This document shows positions 8,593 to 18,100 of a DNA stretch of 43,600 nucleotides, in pieces. Both the position numbers and the translations under genes were made by a program. Source of the stretch: JAGPKI01 sp052034135 (lineage in GTDB: Bacteria > Caldisericota > Caldisericia > UBA6126 > JAGPKI01); the NCBI GenBank assembly GCA_052034135.1, contig JBPOJC010000024.1, positions 1 through 43,600 on the forward strand, in the 5' to 3' direction. The first letter of the stretch is position 1. Each line of letters starts with the position of its first letter. The notes under the pieces were generated by a model. The model ran no database searches and was not told the origin of the DNA. It saw only the letters and a program-made list of their open reading frames with translations.

Positions 8593-10048
8593 CAAATACT
8601 TTTTTTATATCCGGATTAAGGTCCGGAAATTTATTAATCCACTCCACCCTTTCTGCAAGAAGCTTTTTGTTCAAATCTAAAATTTCACTTTCGCTATAGA
8701 ATCGCTTCAAGTCAAACCTTGAGTAGTCTATACCTTCTATATTTGAAGGAACTAAATAACCCCAGAAAGGATCTTTTGTCCAAGTTATTTTATCTTTTGC
8801 TATTTGCTTAATTATTTCAGTTGAATCCTTAACTGTTATTTTTTCTCCCGCTGCTCCACCAATATGGCCTGTATTCATTACAAAACATTGTAAATCGGGT
8901 AGTCCTTTTATGATATCATAAAAAATGTTTACTTCTTCTGCTTCTGAGCCAACAATAAATGGATTGGTTCCAACAACTCTTTTTGATTTACCTGCCTGAG
9001 TTGGATCTCCTGCAGATGTTTCAATGGACTCACCTAAAACAAAAAAAGCAGCAGCCTGTAAAGGAGTTAGTTTTGCAATAGGTGGAACAACGTCGTCTCT
9101 TCTTGTTATAAAAACAAGAATGGAGAGATTAGGTAAGTCAATTATATCATCTGTTGAATCCATATCAGCTCTAAAAACTACAGCTCTACCATTTGAACCA
9201 AATTCAAAATTATCAAGATCGATTGTTCCATCTTCAGCTACATAAACATTTTCAAGTATAGCTCTTTTAGACATTAAGGCTTTATACAGAACTTTTTGAT
9301 TAACAGGCTCTAATCCTTCAGTTTTAATGTAGAAATTGCATTCAGTACCGACACAGGAACCATCCCTTCCTAACAAGACAATATCATCCTGTCTTATTAT
9401 AACTCCTTCAGGACTCTTTAAATCATGGTCATGGCAGGTTAATGTAGTTTTACCAGTTCCGCTTAAACCAAAAAATATTGCACCCTTCTCTCTTAGAATG
9501 TTATCTTTATCAAATACTTTTATTACTTTACTTCCTGCATGGAGCCCAAGTCTTCCTTTTTTAGTTTTAGCATAATACATACACATTCTTAAAAAAGCTT
9601 TCTTTATTTCTCCAGTGTAGTCAGTCCCTAAAACATATGTTTTTAAATTCTTTGCATCAACCAATACTTTTCTCTCGGGCCACTCTGGAACATCTATAAC
9701 AACCAGATCTGGCTCCGACTTATGAGGATCAAAAAGAAGAGAGCCCCACATATAAGCAATTCTTGCATACGGTTTAGTTACATAAAACCTGCATGCAAGC
9801 TTGTAATCTGGATTCATACATATTGTTCTTTCAAGCATAATTACATCTTTATCTTTGAGATAATTATTAACATTGTCTATAATATCTTGCTGAGCTTGTG
9901 TGGGTTTGTCATAAATTATTTCAGTAAATTTAGCGCTTCTTGACCTAACTTTTGTAACATAGCTGGCGCTACCGTGAACAGTGGTTCTTTCCTCTCCTTT
10001 AGCCATTTGGCGTAATTCTTCTAAAGATGGGTTTTCAATTAAGTTCAT
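8582..10048 (-). CDS. pckA: phosphoenolpyruvate carboxykinase (ATP)
   Basis: Catalyses oxaloacetate + ATP to PEP + CO2 + ADP, linking the TCA-cycle C4 pool with glycolysis or gluconeogenesis. The 488-residue sequence carries the P-loop GLSGTGKTTL (residues 194-203), the kinase-2-type acidic block RQDDIVLLG and the family motif TRRDDVVPPIAKLT. These indicate the ATP type rather than the GTP type. It is about 50 residues shorter than E. coli PckA. It starts with ATG in an ATGA overlap with the recO stop codon, so the two genes are translationally coupled. Its place in an operon with guaA and recO is not functionally obvious. Confidence 0.95.
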   Translation of the reverse strand: MNLIENPSLEELRQMAKGEERTTVHGSASYVTKVRSRSAKFTEIIYDKPTQAQQDIIDNVNNYLKDKDVIMLERTICMNPDYKLACRFYVTKPYARIAYMWGSLLFDPHKSEPDLVVIDVPEWPERKVLVDAKNLKTYVLGTDYTGEIKKAFLRMCMYYAKTKKGRLGLHAGSKVIKVFDKDNILREKGAIFFGLSGTGKTTLTCHDHDLKSPEGVIIRQDDIVLLGRDGSCVGTECNFYIKTEGLEPVNQKVLYKALMSKRAILENVYVAEDGTIDLDNFEFGSNGRAVVFRADMDSTDDIIDLPNLSILVFITRRDDVVPPIAKLTPLQAAAFFVLGESIETSAGDPTQAGKSKRVVGTNPFIVGSEAEEVNIFYDIIKGLPDLQCFVMNTGHIGGAAGEKITVKDSTEIIKQIAKDKITWTKDPFWGYLVPSNIEGIDYSRFDLKRFYSESEILDLNKKLLAERVEWINKFPDLNPDIKKVFDEI

Positions 10049-10827
10049 ACAACATTACTCCTTTTATCATATTTTTTTATTAATTCCGCTAAACTAACAA
10101 TTCTTTTTTTAAACTTTAAATAATAATAGCTTATTAACATTGTATCTAAATTTTCATAATTTTCGAGCGATGATAGCTTTTGAATAAGATAAATATCTCT
10201 CAAATCAAGCTGAATAATGCTCTTAAGGAAAGAAGTTTCTTTTTCTCCTAATCTTGTAATAAAAGAATTCGCAAATTTAGAACAATACTTACATAAAGTT
10301 CCACCCTCTTCAAGGGATAAATAGAACTCCTTAATATCTTCATTTATGCTTTTCCCGCATTTTACACAATTGTTAATTTCAAGCCTATAGCCCTGAACAT
10401 CAAGAAATTTCAATGCAAATATATATCCCAGCAAAATTGGATCAATTTCTTTTTTGTTTAAAGTGTAAATTGATGAAAGAGTAAGATAATAAGTATTTTT
10501 AGAGGGAGAAAGTGGTAGTAATAAAGAGTCGAGAATATCCGATATAAAGCTGAATGTAAGCGACCTCTGAAAATCAGAGATTATATTTTGAAAAATTTGA
10601 GAACCTTGTATTTCAGTTAAAGTAAAAAAATCATTTATCTGATAAAGCTGAATATATGAGAGGTTAGGAGGCTCAGTAGAGCTACCCCATTTATTTAAAG
10701 TAACTCTTGAACCTTTACACAGAGACAAAATTTTCCCGTTATCTTCAGTTACATATGTTAAAAGTTTATCTCTCTCTTTATATCTTCTGCTTTTTATAAG
10801 AATTGCTTGAGTTTTAATTAACGACAT
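10045..10827 (-). CDS. recO: DNA repair protein RecO
   Basis: RecO acts with RecR and RecF to load RecA onto SSB-coated single-stranded DNA. The 260-residue length fits. The N-terminal OB-fold pattern (AILIKSRRYKERDKLLTYVT) is typical, followed by helical segments. A C4 zinc finger is visible at Cys154, Cys157, Cys179 and Cys182; some RecO proteins lack this. Its start overlaps the end of the TPR/CofE-like gene by 14 bases and its stop overlaps the pckA start (ATGA), so it is embedded in the operon. Confidence 0.88.
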   Translation of the reverse strand: MSLIKTQAILIKSRRYKERDKLLTYVTEDNGKILSLCKGSRVTLNKWGSSTEPPNLSYIQLYQINDFFTLTEIQGSQIFQNIISDFQRSLTFSFISDILDSLLLPLSPSKNTYYLTLSSIYTLNKKEIDPILLGYIFALKFLDVQGYRLEINNCVKCGKSINEDIKEFYLSLEEGGTLCKYCSKFANSFITRLGEKETSFLKSIIQLDLRDIYLIQKLSSLENYENLDTMLISYYYLKFKKRIVSLAELIKKYDKRSNVV

Positions 10828-12010
10828 TTACTTTTCGCAATAACACTATTGGGGTTTGCTGGTCTCCGTTGCCTTGAGGATTATCTGATAAAGCCTCTTC
10901 AATTTCGCGAGTTTTACATTTATCACTTGCTCCAACAACCCAAGCTACTCCGAGGTCGTTAGCATCAACAATTGCAGCATCGCACGAAGTCATTTCTTTG
11001 ATTTTTAAGGAAGTTTTATCAGAATCTTTTGGGCCTAATATTACATGATAGTCATAAGGCGGTATGGCACCTGGCATATCATCAATTAAAGCAGATTGAG
11101 GTCCAGCCAACCTATAGAATAAACCATTCTTTCGAAATATTTTTCCCAAAATTCCTCCAAATAGTGCCGAAAATACAACTCTTGCTGTTCCTATTTCATT
11201 AATAGCCACCTGCATTGCAAGAGGATTGCAAAGAGGAGCATTTCCTCCAAAAGGATAATTATCTTTTTTGACAAAGAAAGAAAGAAATCTGGCTAAAGGT
11301 GAGGCATAAATAACATCAACGCTTTTAGCTCTTCCCTCTGCTAAAGCAGCTACTGCTGAAGCAATAGTAATTATATCTCCTTCTCTTCTAATATCCTTTG
11401 TAAATTTGTCTGCTATCTCGCAAATGTCATCCCCCATTTTAATAATTGGGGTTTTAATAGGGATTCTTTCATAACCATTTTTAATTCTTTGAAAATCTGT
11501 TAAGTTATATTTTTCGCCAGTTAGCTCTGAGAGCATTCTTCTTATTTTAGTGCTTTTTGAGTATTTTTCTCCCATTCTTAATACCGAGATTGCATTCTCT
11601 CTTTCCCCAAGCTCTAAAAGAGCCTTTGCATAATTTACAAAATCTGTATCATGGAAATTTGAAGGCTTGAACGATATAAACCATTCATAATATTTAACAG
11701 CCTTATTATAGTCCTCTTTATCGAAATAGATTTTTGAAAGTCTTTTTAATAAATACCTTAAAGGAGAGAGAGTATCAGTACTTAAACTCTTTCCGCCTAA
11801 CTCTATACATTTTTCATACCAAAAAATTGCACTTACCAGGTCATTTAGTTCAAAATAATATATATCCCCAATAAATAAATAATACCAATAATAGCGTGGA
11901 TCTAGTTTCAATCCTTCCTTGAAAATAGATATAGCATTTAAAAAATCCTTTTCTTCAATGGCAGCTTCTGCTCTATTTCTTAAATCTATCCTTTTTTTAA
12001 TTGATAACAC
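10814..12010 (-). CDS. TPR domain fused to a coenzyme F420-0:glutamate ligase-like (CofE-like) domain
   Basis: Residues 1 to about 165 are TPR-like helical hairpins (for example AISIFKEGLKLDPRYYWYY and AVKYYEWFISFKPSN). From about residue 185 the sequence matches the fold of the CofE family (PF01996): a MGDDICEIADKF start, GDIITIASAVAALAEGR, a PLARF block, then DYHVILGP and DANDLGVAWVVGAS near the end. In archaea and actinobacteria CofE adds glutamate to F420-0. No other F420 genes are seen here, and CofE-like proteins exist in organisms without F420, so the substrate is unknown. It starts with GTG, 7 bases after the guaA stop; the GGGAG embedded in the guaA end can serve as ribosome-binding site. 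The family call for the second domain is moderately sure. Confidence 0.65.
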   Translation of the reverse strand: MLSIKKRIDLRNRAEAAIEEKDFLNAISIFKEGLKLDPRYYWYYLFIGDIYYFELNDLVSAIFWYEKCIELGGKSLSTDTLSPLRYLLKRLSKIYFDKEDYNKAVKYYEWFISFKPSNFHDTDFVNYAKALLELGERENAISVLRMGEKYSKSTKIRRMLSELTGEKYNLTDFQRIKNGYERIPIKTPIIKMGDDICEIADKFTKDIRREGDIITIASAVAALAEGRAKSVDVIYASPLARFLSFFVKKDNYPFGGNAPLCNPLAMQVAINEIGTARVVFSALFGGILGKIFRKNGLFYRLAGPQSALIDDMPGAIPPYDYHVILGPKDSDKTSLKIKEMTSCDAAIVDANDLGVAWVVGASDKCKTREIEEALSDNPQGNGDQQTPIVLLRKVNVVN

Positions 12011-12017
12011 TTAAAAA

Positions 12018-13535
12018 TTACTCCCATTCAATAGTTGCAGGGGGCTTTGAAGTTATATCATAAACAACTCTGTTGATTCCTTTAACCTCATTCGTTATGC
12101 GGTTGCTTATCTTTTCAAGAAATTCGCTGCTCGCTTTATGCCATGTAGCAGTCATACCATCGGTAGATTCAACCATCCTCAAAGCTATTACATAACTATA
12201 AGTTCTCCTATCCCCCATTACGCCAACACTTTTTATAGGCAAAAGAACAGCGAAACCTTGCCAGACTTTATTTTCTTTGTCATATTTTGCCAATTCTTCT
12301 CTTAAAATAAGGTCAGCATGTCTCAAAATTGAAAGTTTTTCTTCTGTTATTTCGCCAATTATGCGGATCGCAAGGCCAGGTCCCGGGAATGGCCGCCTAT
12401 TTAATAATTTGTCATCTATGCCTAACTCTCTACCAATAATCCTGACTTCATCCTTAAATAGATATTTTAATGGTTCTATGAGTTTGAGATTCAAATCCTC
12501 TGGCAATCCCCCAACATTATGATGACTTTTAATTTTATCTGTAATTCCTGAAACACCTCCTGAACTTTCAATAAAGTCTGGGTAAAGTGTTCCCTGTACA
12601 AGTCTTGTTGCACCAAAAAATTTTGCTTCTTCGGAAAAGACATCAATGAAGAGCTTACCTATGATTTTTCGCTTTTCTTCCGGATCCGAAACACCTTTTA
12701 GCGCACTTAAAAAAAGTTCTTTTTTATCCAATACAGTTAAATTTAATCCTAAATTACTTAAAGCTTCAACAACTTCTTCTCTTTCATGAGCTCTTAATAA
12801 TCCATGGTCAACAAATACACATTTTAAATTATTTCCAATTGCTTTGTGAACTAATAAAGCTGAAACAGTCGAATCAATTCCTCCACTTATACCACAGATT
12901 GCCTTTTCGCTTCCTATCTCCCTTTTTATATTTACAATTTCTTCTTCAACAAAATTTTTAAGATTGCAATCCTTTTTTGCGTTCGCTATATTAAAAAGAA
13001 AATTTTCTAATACCTTTGTTCCATAGACTGAGTGGTAAACCTCTGGGTGAAACTGAATACCATACCTTTTAAGTTTAACTGATTCAATTGCAGCTATTTT
13101 GATAGAAGAGGTCTCAGCAGTTAACTCAAAACCTTCTGGTATTTTATATACATAATCGCCATGACTCATCCATACTATGGAATTGTCTGGTATGTCAATA
13201 AATAGCTTGGATGTCTTTTTTAAGATATGGAGGTTTACTTTACCAAATTCTGCTTTGCCGCCTAAAACTTCACCTCCATAGTGCTTTGCAATAAGTTGAA
13301 GACCATAACATATACCCAATATTGGAATATCTAAATCCCATAATTCAGCTTCAACATCTGGATGATTTTCTTCAAGAACCGACTTAGGGCTTCCAGAAAA
13401 AATTAAAGCATCACAATCGGAAAGCTCCTCTTTTTTGACAAAGTATGGATATATCTTGGAAAAAACTGATAATTCCCTTACTTTTCTTGCAATTAACTGC
13501 GTATATTGTGAGCCAAAATCAATTATTCCAATCAT
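12018..13535 (-). CDS. guaA: GMP synthase (glutamine-hydrolysing)
   Basis: Converts XMP to GMP using glutamine and ATP, the last step of GMP synthesis. Both domains are complete. The N-terminal class I glutamine amidotransferase has the nucleophile in GICYGLQL (Cys76) and the His-Glu pair in GIQFHPEVYHS. The ATP-pyrophosphatase domain has the PP-loop GISGGIDST. The C-terminal dimerisation domain ends PPATIEWE. The length of 505 residues is normal. It is the first gene of the seven-gene minus-strand operon, with a TATAAT only about 13 bases upstream of the ATG, so the leader is very short. No Shine-Dalgarno sequence is visible. Confidence 0.96.
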   Translation of the reverse strand: MIGIIDFGSQYTQLIARKVRELSVFSKIYPYFVKKEELSDCDALIFSGSPKSVLEENHPDVEAELWDLDIPILGICYGLQLIAKHYGGEVLGGKAEFGKVNLHILKKTSKLFIDIPDNSIVWMSHGDYVYKIPEGFELTAETSSIKIAAIESVKLKRYGIQFHPEVYHSVYGTKVLENFLFNIANAKKDCNLKNFVEEEIVNIKREIGSEKAICGISGGIDSTVSALLVHKAIGNNLKCVFVDHGLLRAHEREEVVEALSNLGLNLTVLDKKELFLSALKGVSDPEEKRKIIGKLFIDVFSEEAKFFGATRLVQGTLYPDFIESSGGVSGITDKIKSHHNVGGLPEDLNLKLIEPLKYLFKDEVRIIGRELGIDDKLLNRRPFPGPGLAIRIIGEITEEKLSILRHADLILREELAKYDKENKVWQGFAVLLPIKSVGVMGDRRTYSYVIALRMVESTDGMTATWHKASSEFLEKISNRITNEVKGINRVVYDITSKPPATIEWE

Positions 13536-13548
13536 TTCTCATATAAAT

Positions 13549-13554
13549 ATTATA
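13549..13554 (-). promoter_or_regulatory. putative -10 box for guaA and its operon
   Basis: A perfect TATAAT on the minus strand ends 13 bases before the guaA ATG. No TTGACA-like box is found at 16-18 bases, so the assignment rests on the -10 match and its position. It implies a leader of about six bases. Confidence 0.4.
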
Positions 13555-13603
13555 ATACATATTAAAAGATTTTGGGGAAATGCTTATTCGAAATGACTTA
13601 TGC

Positions 13604-13979
13604 TTTGTCATTCTGAAAGTGCGTATTTTGCACTTGTATTGAGGAATCTCCATGTCCTGCGCTGTCATTCCGAAGTGCAGTATTATCGCACAAGTCCTCA
13701 GGAATCTCCGTATTTGTCCTTGTCATCCTCGAACTCTTTTATCGGGGATCCAGACCATATATCTAGACTATCTGGATTCCCGCTTCCGCGGTAACGACTA
13801 AGAAAGTTACGGGAATGTCAATGATGCATCATTCCAAAAGTGCGATTTTGACGCACTTATCTTGAGGAATCACCTTACAGCTCCACCGTCATTCTGAGCG
13901 TAAGCGAAGAATCTCCTCATTTAATCTTTTTGCATTTCAGAGAAGAGGAGATCCTTCGTCGCTGAGAAGATGGCGAATG
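13604..13979. repeat. repeat island: C-type, paired-hairpin and A/B composite units
   Basis: Runs between the divergent guaA and DUF192-pilin genes. In order: a C-type unit with AGTGCG/GCACTT arms (about 13608-13653), a second C-type unit with GTGC/GCAC arms (about 13664-13710), a 77-bp paired-hairpin element (13722-13798), another C-type unit (13827-13875), and an A arm with GAGCG...CGAAG from 13888, followed by a degraded B arm ending near 13979. Units lie head to tail and share GTCAYYC ends. Confidence 0.8.
13722..13798 (+). repeat. 77-bp paired-hairpin element, copy 2
   Basis: Same 77-bp architecture as copies 1 and 3. The 18-nt core is accatatatctagactat, matching the core of copy 3 at 14 of 18 positions. 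The right hairpin has decayed (ends GTAACGAC instead of GGAATGAC). Confidence 0.8.
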
Positions 13980-13995
13980 GTATTCTCCCTATTTT

Positions 13996-14024
13996 TTTAA
14001 GAAGAGCGCATTTTGTAGTATAAT
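13996..14024 (+). promoter_or_regulatory. putative promoter giving a leaderless transcript of the DUF192-pilin gene
   Basis: A perfect TATAAT at 14019-14024 lies exactly six bases before the ATG at 14031, so the usual +1 position falls on the A of the start codon. The -35 candidate TTTAAG (13996-14001, spacer 17) is weak. No Shine-Dalgarno sequence precedes the ATG, in agreement with leaderless translation. Confidence 0.5.
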
Positions 14025-14030
14025 ACATCT

Positions 14031-14537
14031 ATGGGCAAATTAGTCGAACTTTATAAACCAAATAATGGCAATGAGGAATTAATTGCCAAAGGTCAATTAG
14101 CGAGTAGCCCTATTAAGCGAATGAAAGGCTTGATTGGTAAAAAGGAAATTGATGAAAACTATTTCCTACTCTTCAAAAATGCTTCTTCAATACACACTTT
14201 CTTCATGTCGTTTCCAATAGATATAATATTCACCGACAAAAATTTTAAAATAATTGCTATTTTCAAAAATGTGGAAAGTGGTAAAATAATTAATTGTTTT
14301 AGGAGTAAATATACGATTGAGGCAAGAGCTAATTTTTCAGATAAAATGAAACTAAAAGTAGGAGATAAGCTTTCTATAAAATTTATAGATTCAGATAATT
14401 CAGTTGGGCAAGTAACTATTGAATATGCACTTATAATTGCAGTTTTAATAGTTGGAATCATTATCCTTTGGCCAGCATTTGCCGATACAGTAAGAGCCTA
14501 TATAGCTTCAATTATTAACTTCTTAAGCGATATATAG
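14031..14537 (+). CDS. DUF192 domain fused to a Flp/type IVb pilin-like C-terminal segment
   Basis: Residues about 18-118 match DUF192 (PF02643): an MKGLIGKK start, the signature SSIHTFFMSFPIDIIFTD, and a KVGDKLSIKF end. Residues 126-168 then look like a complete prepilin region: G126 followed by QVTIEYALIIAVLIVGIII, with Glu at +5 after the putative G|Q cleavage, and a 42-residue hydrophobic mature part typical in size for Flp pilins. The frame is continuous and there is no ATG or ribosome-binding site near the pilin part, so this looks like a true fusion. The alternative is a DUF192 protein with an unusual C-terminal membrane anchor. No Tad secretion genes are in the window. The gene is bracketed by near-identical repeats. 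Confidence 0.7.
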   Translation: MGKLVELYKPNNGNEELIAKGQLASSPIKRMKGLIGKKEIDENYFLLFKNASSIHTFFMSFPIDIIFTDKNFKIIAIFKNVESGKIINCFRSKYTIEARANFSDKMKLKVGDKLSIKFIDSDNSVGQVTIEYALIIAVLIVGIIILWPAFADTVRAYIASIINFLSDI

Positions 14538-15120
14538 ATAATTTTTTATGTGAAGTTTTGTATTTTCTTCTTATTATCACTTGAGTCCTGCTTCCGCGAA
14601 ATGCTCTTCATCATTCCAAAAGTGCGATATTGACATACTTATCTTGAGGAATCTCCTTACAGCTCCACCGTCATTCTGAGCGTTTTTTATTGTCTTTCTG
14701 AGCGTAAGCGAAGAATCTCCTCATTTAATCTTTTCATCATTGTAGGTAGTAAATTTATGTTTTGATTGCATTTATTATTTATGCAACTGCGAAAAGAGGA
14801 GACCCTTCGTCGCTAAAAAGAAGCTCCTCAGGGTGACGTGGGGCAAGTAAGGATTTTTTGCTTTTTGCCTTGTATTAACAAAAAGTTAATGTTAATTGAT
14901 AGTAGACACAAAGCGACAAAGAGGTAGACAGACATTCAGATTAAGGAATTAAAAGAAGAATTATTAATAGTACTAAATATAAAAAAGAAGCAAAAATCAA
15001 AAATAATTTTTCTATTGATGAATAAAATATGTATGCAATAATATTAAATTAAGATCTTAAAAAATAAATATATTTATAAAGGGCTCCATAAATTTGGAGT
15101 AATATTTTAGGAGGCTTAAT
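14538..15120. repeat. repeat island and AT-rich leader before the C25 peptidase gene
   Basis: A C-type unit (14608-14655) and a truncated A arm (14670-14682) repeat the 13827-13900 sequence in the same order. A full A/B composite follows (14692-14837, 146 bp) with an inner spacer not seen elsewhere here. The remaining 280 bases are AT-rich. A short open stretch at 14928-15045 (IQIKELKEELLIVLN) may be a gene remnant, but I cannot assign it. A weak TTGATG/ATAATA pair (15015-15043, spacer 17) could be a promoter. Confidence 0.65.
14692..14837 (+). repeat. A/B composite repeat element (146 bp)
   Basis: Left arm GTCTTTCTGAGCG with a small hairpin closing at GCGAAGAATCTCCTC; right arm GAGGAGACCCTTCGTCGC ending CTCAGGGTGAC. 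The ends are imperfect inverted repeats of each other. Confidence 0.75.
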
Positions 15121-18100
15121 ATGAAGGGGTCACTTAAGAAGGTAGTTTTATCAATTTTTATTATTCTTTTTATTCTCACAACATTACCCATACAATCTTT
15201 TGGTGGTAATATTTCTCTTAATAAAGGAATACCCTTGCAAGATTTAGTTATAAACCCTTATGCGAAATCAGACCAAATCATTTCTGCGCCATTTTATTTT
15301 AGCAATAGCAATATAACTTTTGATAAGAGTAGTGCTGGATTAGAGATAAAGCTAAAGGGGTGCAAAAATATGAATATGCCTGACCTTCCAGCATTTCCAT
15401 ATTGTGAAAAAGAAATTGAGCTTCCATCTAATAAGCAATTAATATACATTAAAGTTAAAGAAGTCAATACTTCTATAATTGAGCTTCCTAAAAATATTCC
15501 TCTTAAATTAGCTCCCAAACCAATGCCAATTTCGCCTCTCTCGCCAAACGACAATTTCTCAAACCTTCAAGATTTTCAAACAAGAGAGTTTGAAAATATA
15601 AATCCTTATTTATATGGTAACAGTAGTGAAAGGATGAAGCTTTATTCAGACGTTAATAAAATAAATAAATTCAACAATAGCAATGAAAACATTACAGATT
15701 TATTGGTGGGAAATAATGCAAATAATTATTATGGTAATATTAATAAACATGAAGGGAAATTAAATCAAAATATCCCGGAAATATTTCCAGATTATAATTT
15801 TGACTATGTTATAACTCCTTATAAAGATGGAAAAAAACTATCTCTCTTTGTTAATCCTGTTTACTATATAAGAGGAGAACTAATATTAGCCAAATATATT
15901 AGTTTAGAGATTGGCTTATCAAAGGATGAGCTATGTACTTCATCAAATGAAGAGGACAATAAAAATCTAAGCGTTATTTTAACCCCCGATGAATTCTTTA
16001 ATGAAGCCAGCAAGCTCAAAAGCACTCAAGAATCTTATGGTTATAAAGTTTCAATCGTAAAGCTTTCTTCTATTTTATCATACAAGGAAGCAGAAATACC
16101 TGATTTAAAACCAATTATAGGCTATAAAGATGCTTTAGAAAAAGATAAAGAAATTCTTAAAAATTATAATTACTCATTATCGAAAAAGATCATAACATAC
16201 CTTAAAGAACTTCTTAAAGAGAAAAAAATAAATTATCTGACAATTTTAGGAGATGGAAGTAAAGTTCCACCCTCTTATTATGTGCTCTCTTCTGATAATT
16301 TCAGTGATTATGATAAATGGGTTCCGACTGACATTTTTTATTTTGCTCCTGATACAAAGAACAAAGAATACCCAATTAAAATATCAGTCGGGCGTCTACC
16401 TGTTAGAGATAAAGAAGAGGCAAAAATAGTCGTAGATAAAATTGATAGATACAGAAAGGCTTTATCGAGCTCCTGGTTTAAAAACATTGCTCTAATGGGA
16501 GGGGACCCATTTGGTGGAGACTATATGGGCGAACTTTTTCTTGCTGACCTTATCAACAAAGATTATTTTGAAGGCTTGAATGTAGAAAAATATTTTAAAA
16601 CCTCAGGAAAATTTGGAAAAGATGACCTTCTTTATTGTTTAGAGAATGAATCAGTTGGATTCATTAATGGTCATGGACACGGTGGAGGAGATACTTATTA
16701 TTTAGAGCCAGGAACGCTTAATTCAAAGGAGATTCTTTCTTTAAAGAGGAAAGATGAACTTCCAATCTTCTTAAGTGTAGCTTGTGGTAATGGCGCTTAT
16801 GATACCATGGTTTTGGATACAGATTTTTCAACTAATAAATATTTAAAGTATCCAACATCATTCTCTGAATCGTTAGTTTTAGGGGAAGGCGGAGCAATAG
16901 CTTATGTAGGTGGAGCAAGGATTAACTACTCAGGTTGGAACCTAAATTATAAAAATGGCGTTCCTATATTAAAAGAAAAATATTACATGGATGTAATATT
17001 TGATTACTTCTTTAAACATTATCACGAAAAGACCAACACTCTTGGTGATATTGTAAAATTGACACTCTCAACCTATGCCGATGAAGAGATGGGTTACATA
17101 AATTACGCTGATGTAAAGACATTTTTTGGTTTCACTCTTCTTGGTGACCCGACAATTAAACTCCCGCTCTTCAGTGGGGATTTTAAGAGTAAAGTTCCTG
17201 AAATATCTCTTGATAAAGATTATAGATTTAGTCCTTCGAATCTACCACTCTTTCCTATTGATGATGGAGTTCAAATCCTTTCTACTACTAATTCACCTAC
17301 CCTTAATTATATTTTATCTGATTATTTAAATACTGATTCTCCTGTTTTAGAAGAAGGTACATTTGAAAAAGGAACGAAAGAAAAATTCTCATATAATTTT
17401 AATAATCTAATCAAATCAGTATTAACTATCCGGGTTGAGACAAAAGATTTTAAGGAAACGAGAGTGGTTTTCTACGGCAGATACTGGCACGACCTTGTTG
17501 TCGCTGAGGATTTCGACTTATTAAGGCTAACAAAAGGTGAGAATAAAGATTATGTGGCAATTATTAGAAATGATGGAATTTACGATGAAGAAAATATTAC
17601 AATAACAGTTAAAAATAACGGTAAAGAAATAAAAAAGCTTACATACAACAAGTTGCCCTACTTTCAATCTCGATATGTTCAATATAATTACGAAGCTTTT
17701 GAAGTGGGATCAGTAAACATTGAAATTTCTGCTCCAAGCTTAAAAGGCGAGAAAGCAACCTCTGATAATATTCTTTCTAAAAAAATCAGTGTAGTAGAAG
17801 AAAATGTAATAAGAGTTGGAGTATTGGCTCAATCAGATCTATTATCATGGTCAGATGTAAGCAAAGCTTTAAATATATTGGAACTAAATAAAAAACTCAG
17901 TAATTCATCCTTACCAATTGAAATCTTTCCTATTACTTTTGGAAGAGATTCTTTTACTAACACAACTTCACTAAAGAGACTTAAGGTCGATATGCTAATT
18001 CTTTATACTAATGATTTTTTTGACTTTCTGCTAAACCAATATTTAAGCGAAATTGAGGAATTTATTGGAAATGGTGGAATAGTCCTTGGAATATTGAGTC

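Noticed and set aside
14928..15045. Short coding sequence before the C25 gene
   Set aside because: About 38 codons, lysine-rich and without a start codon in good context or ribosome-binding site. It may be a decayed gene end but cannot be supported.
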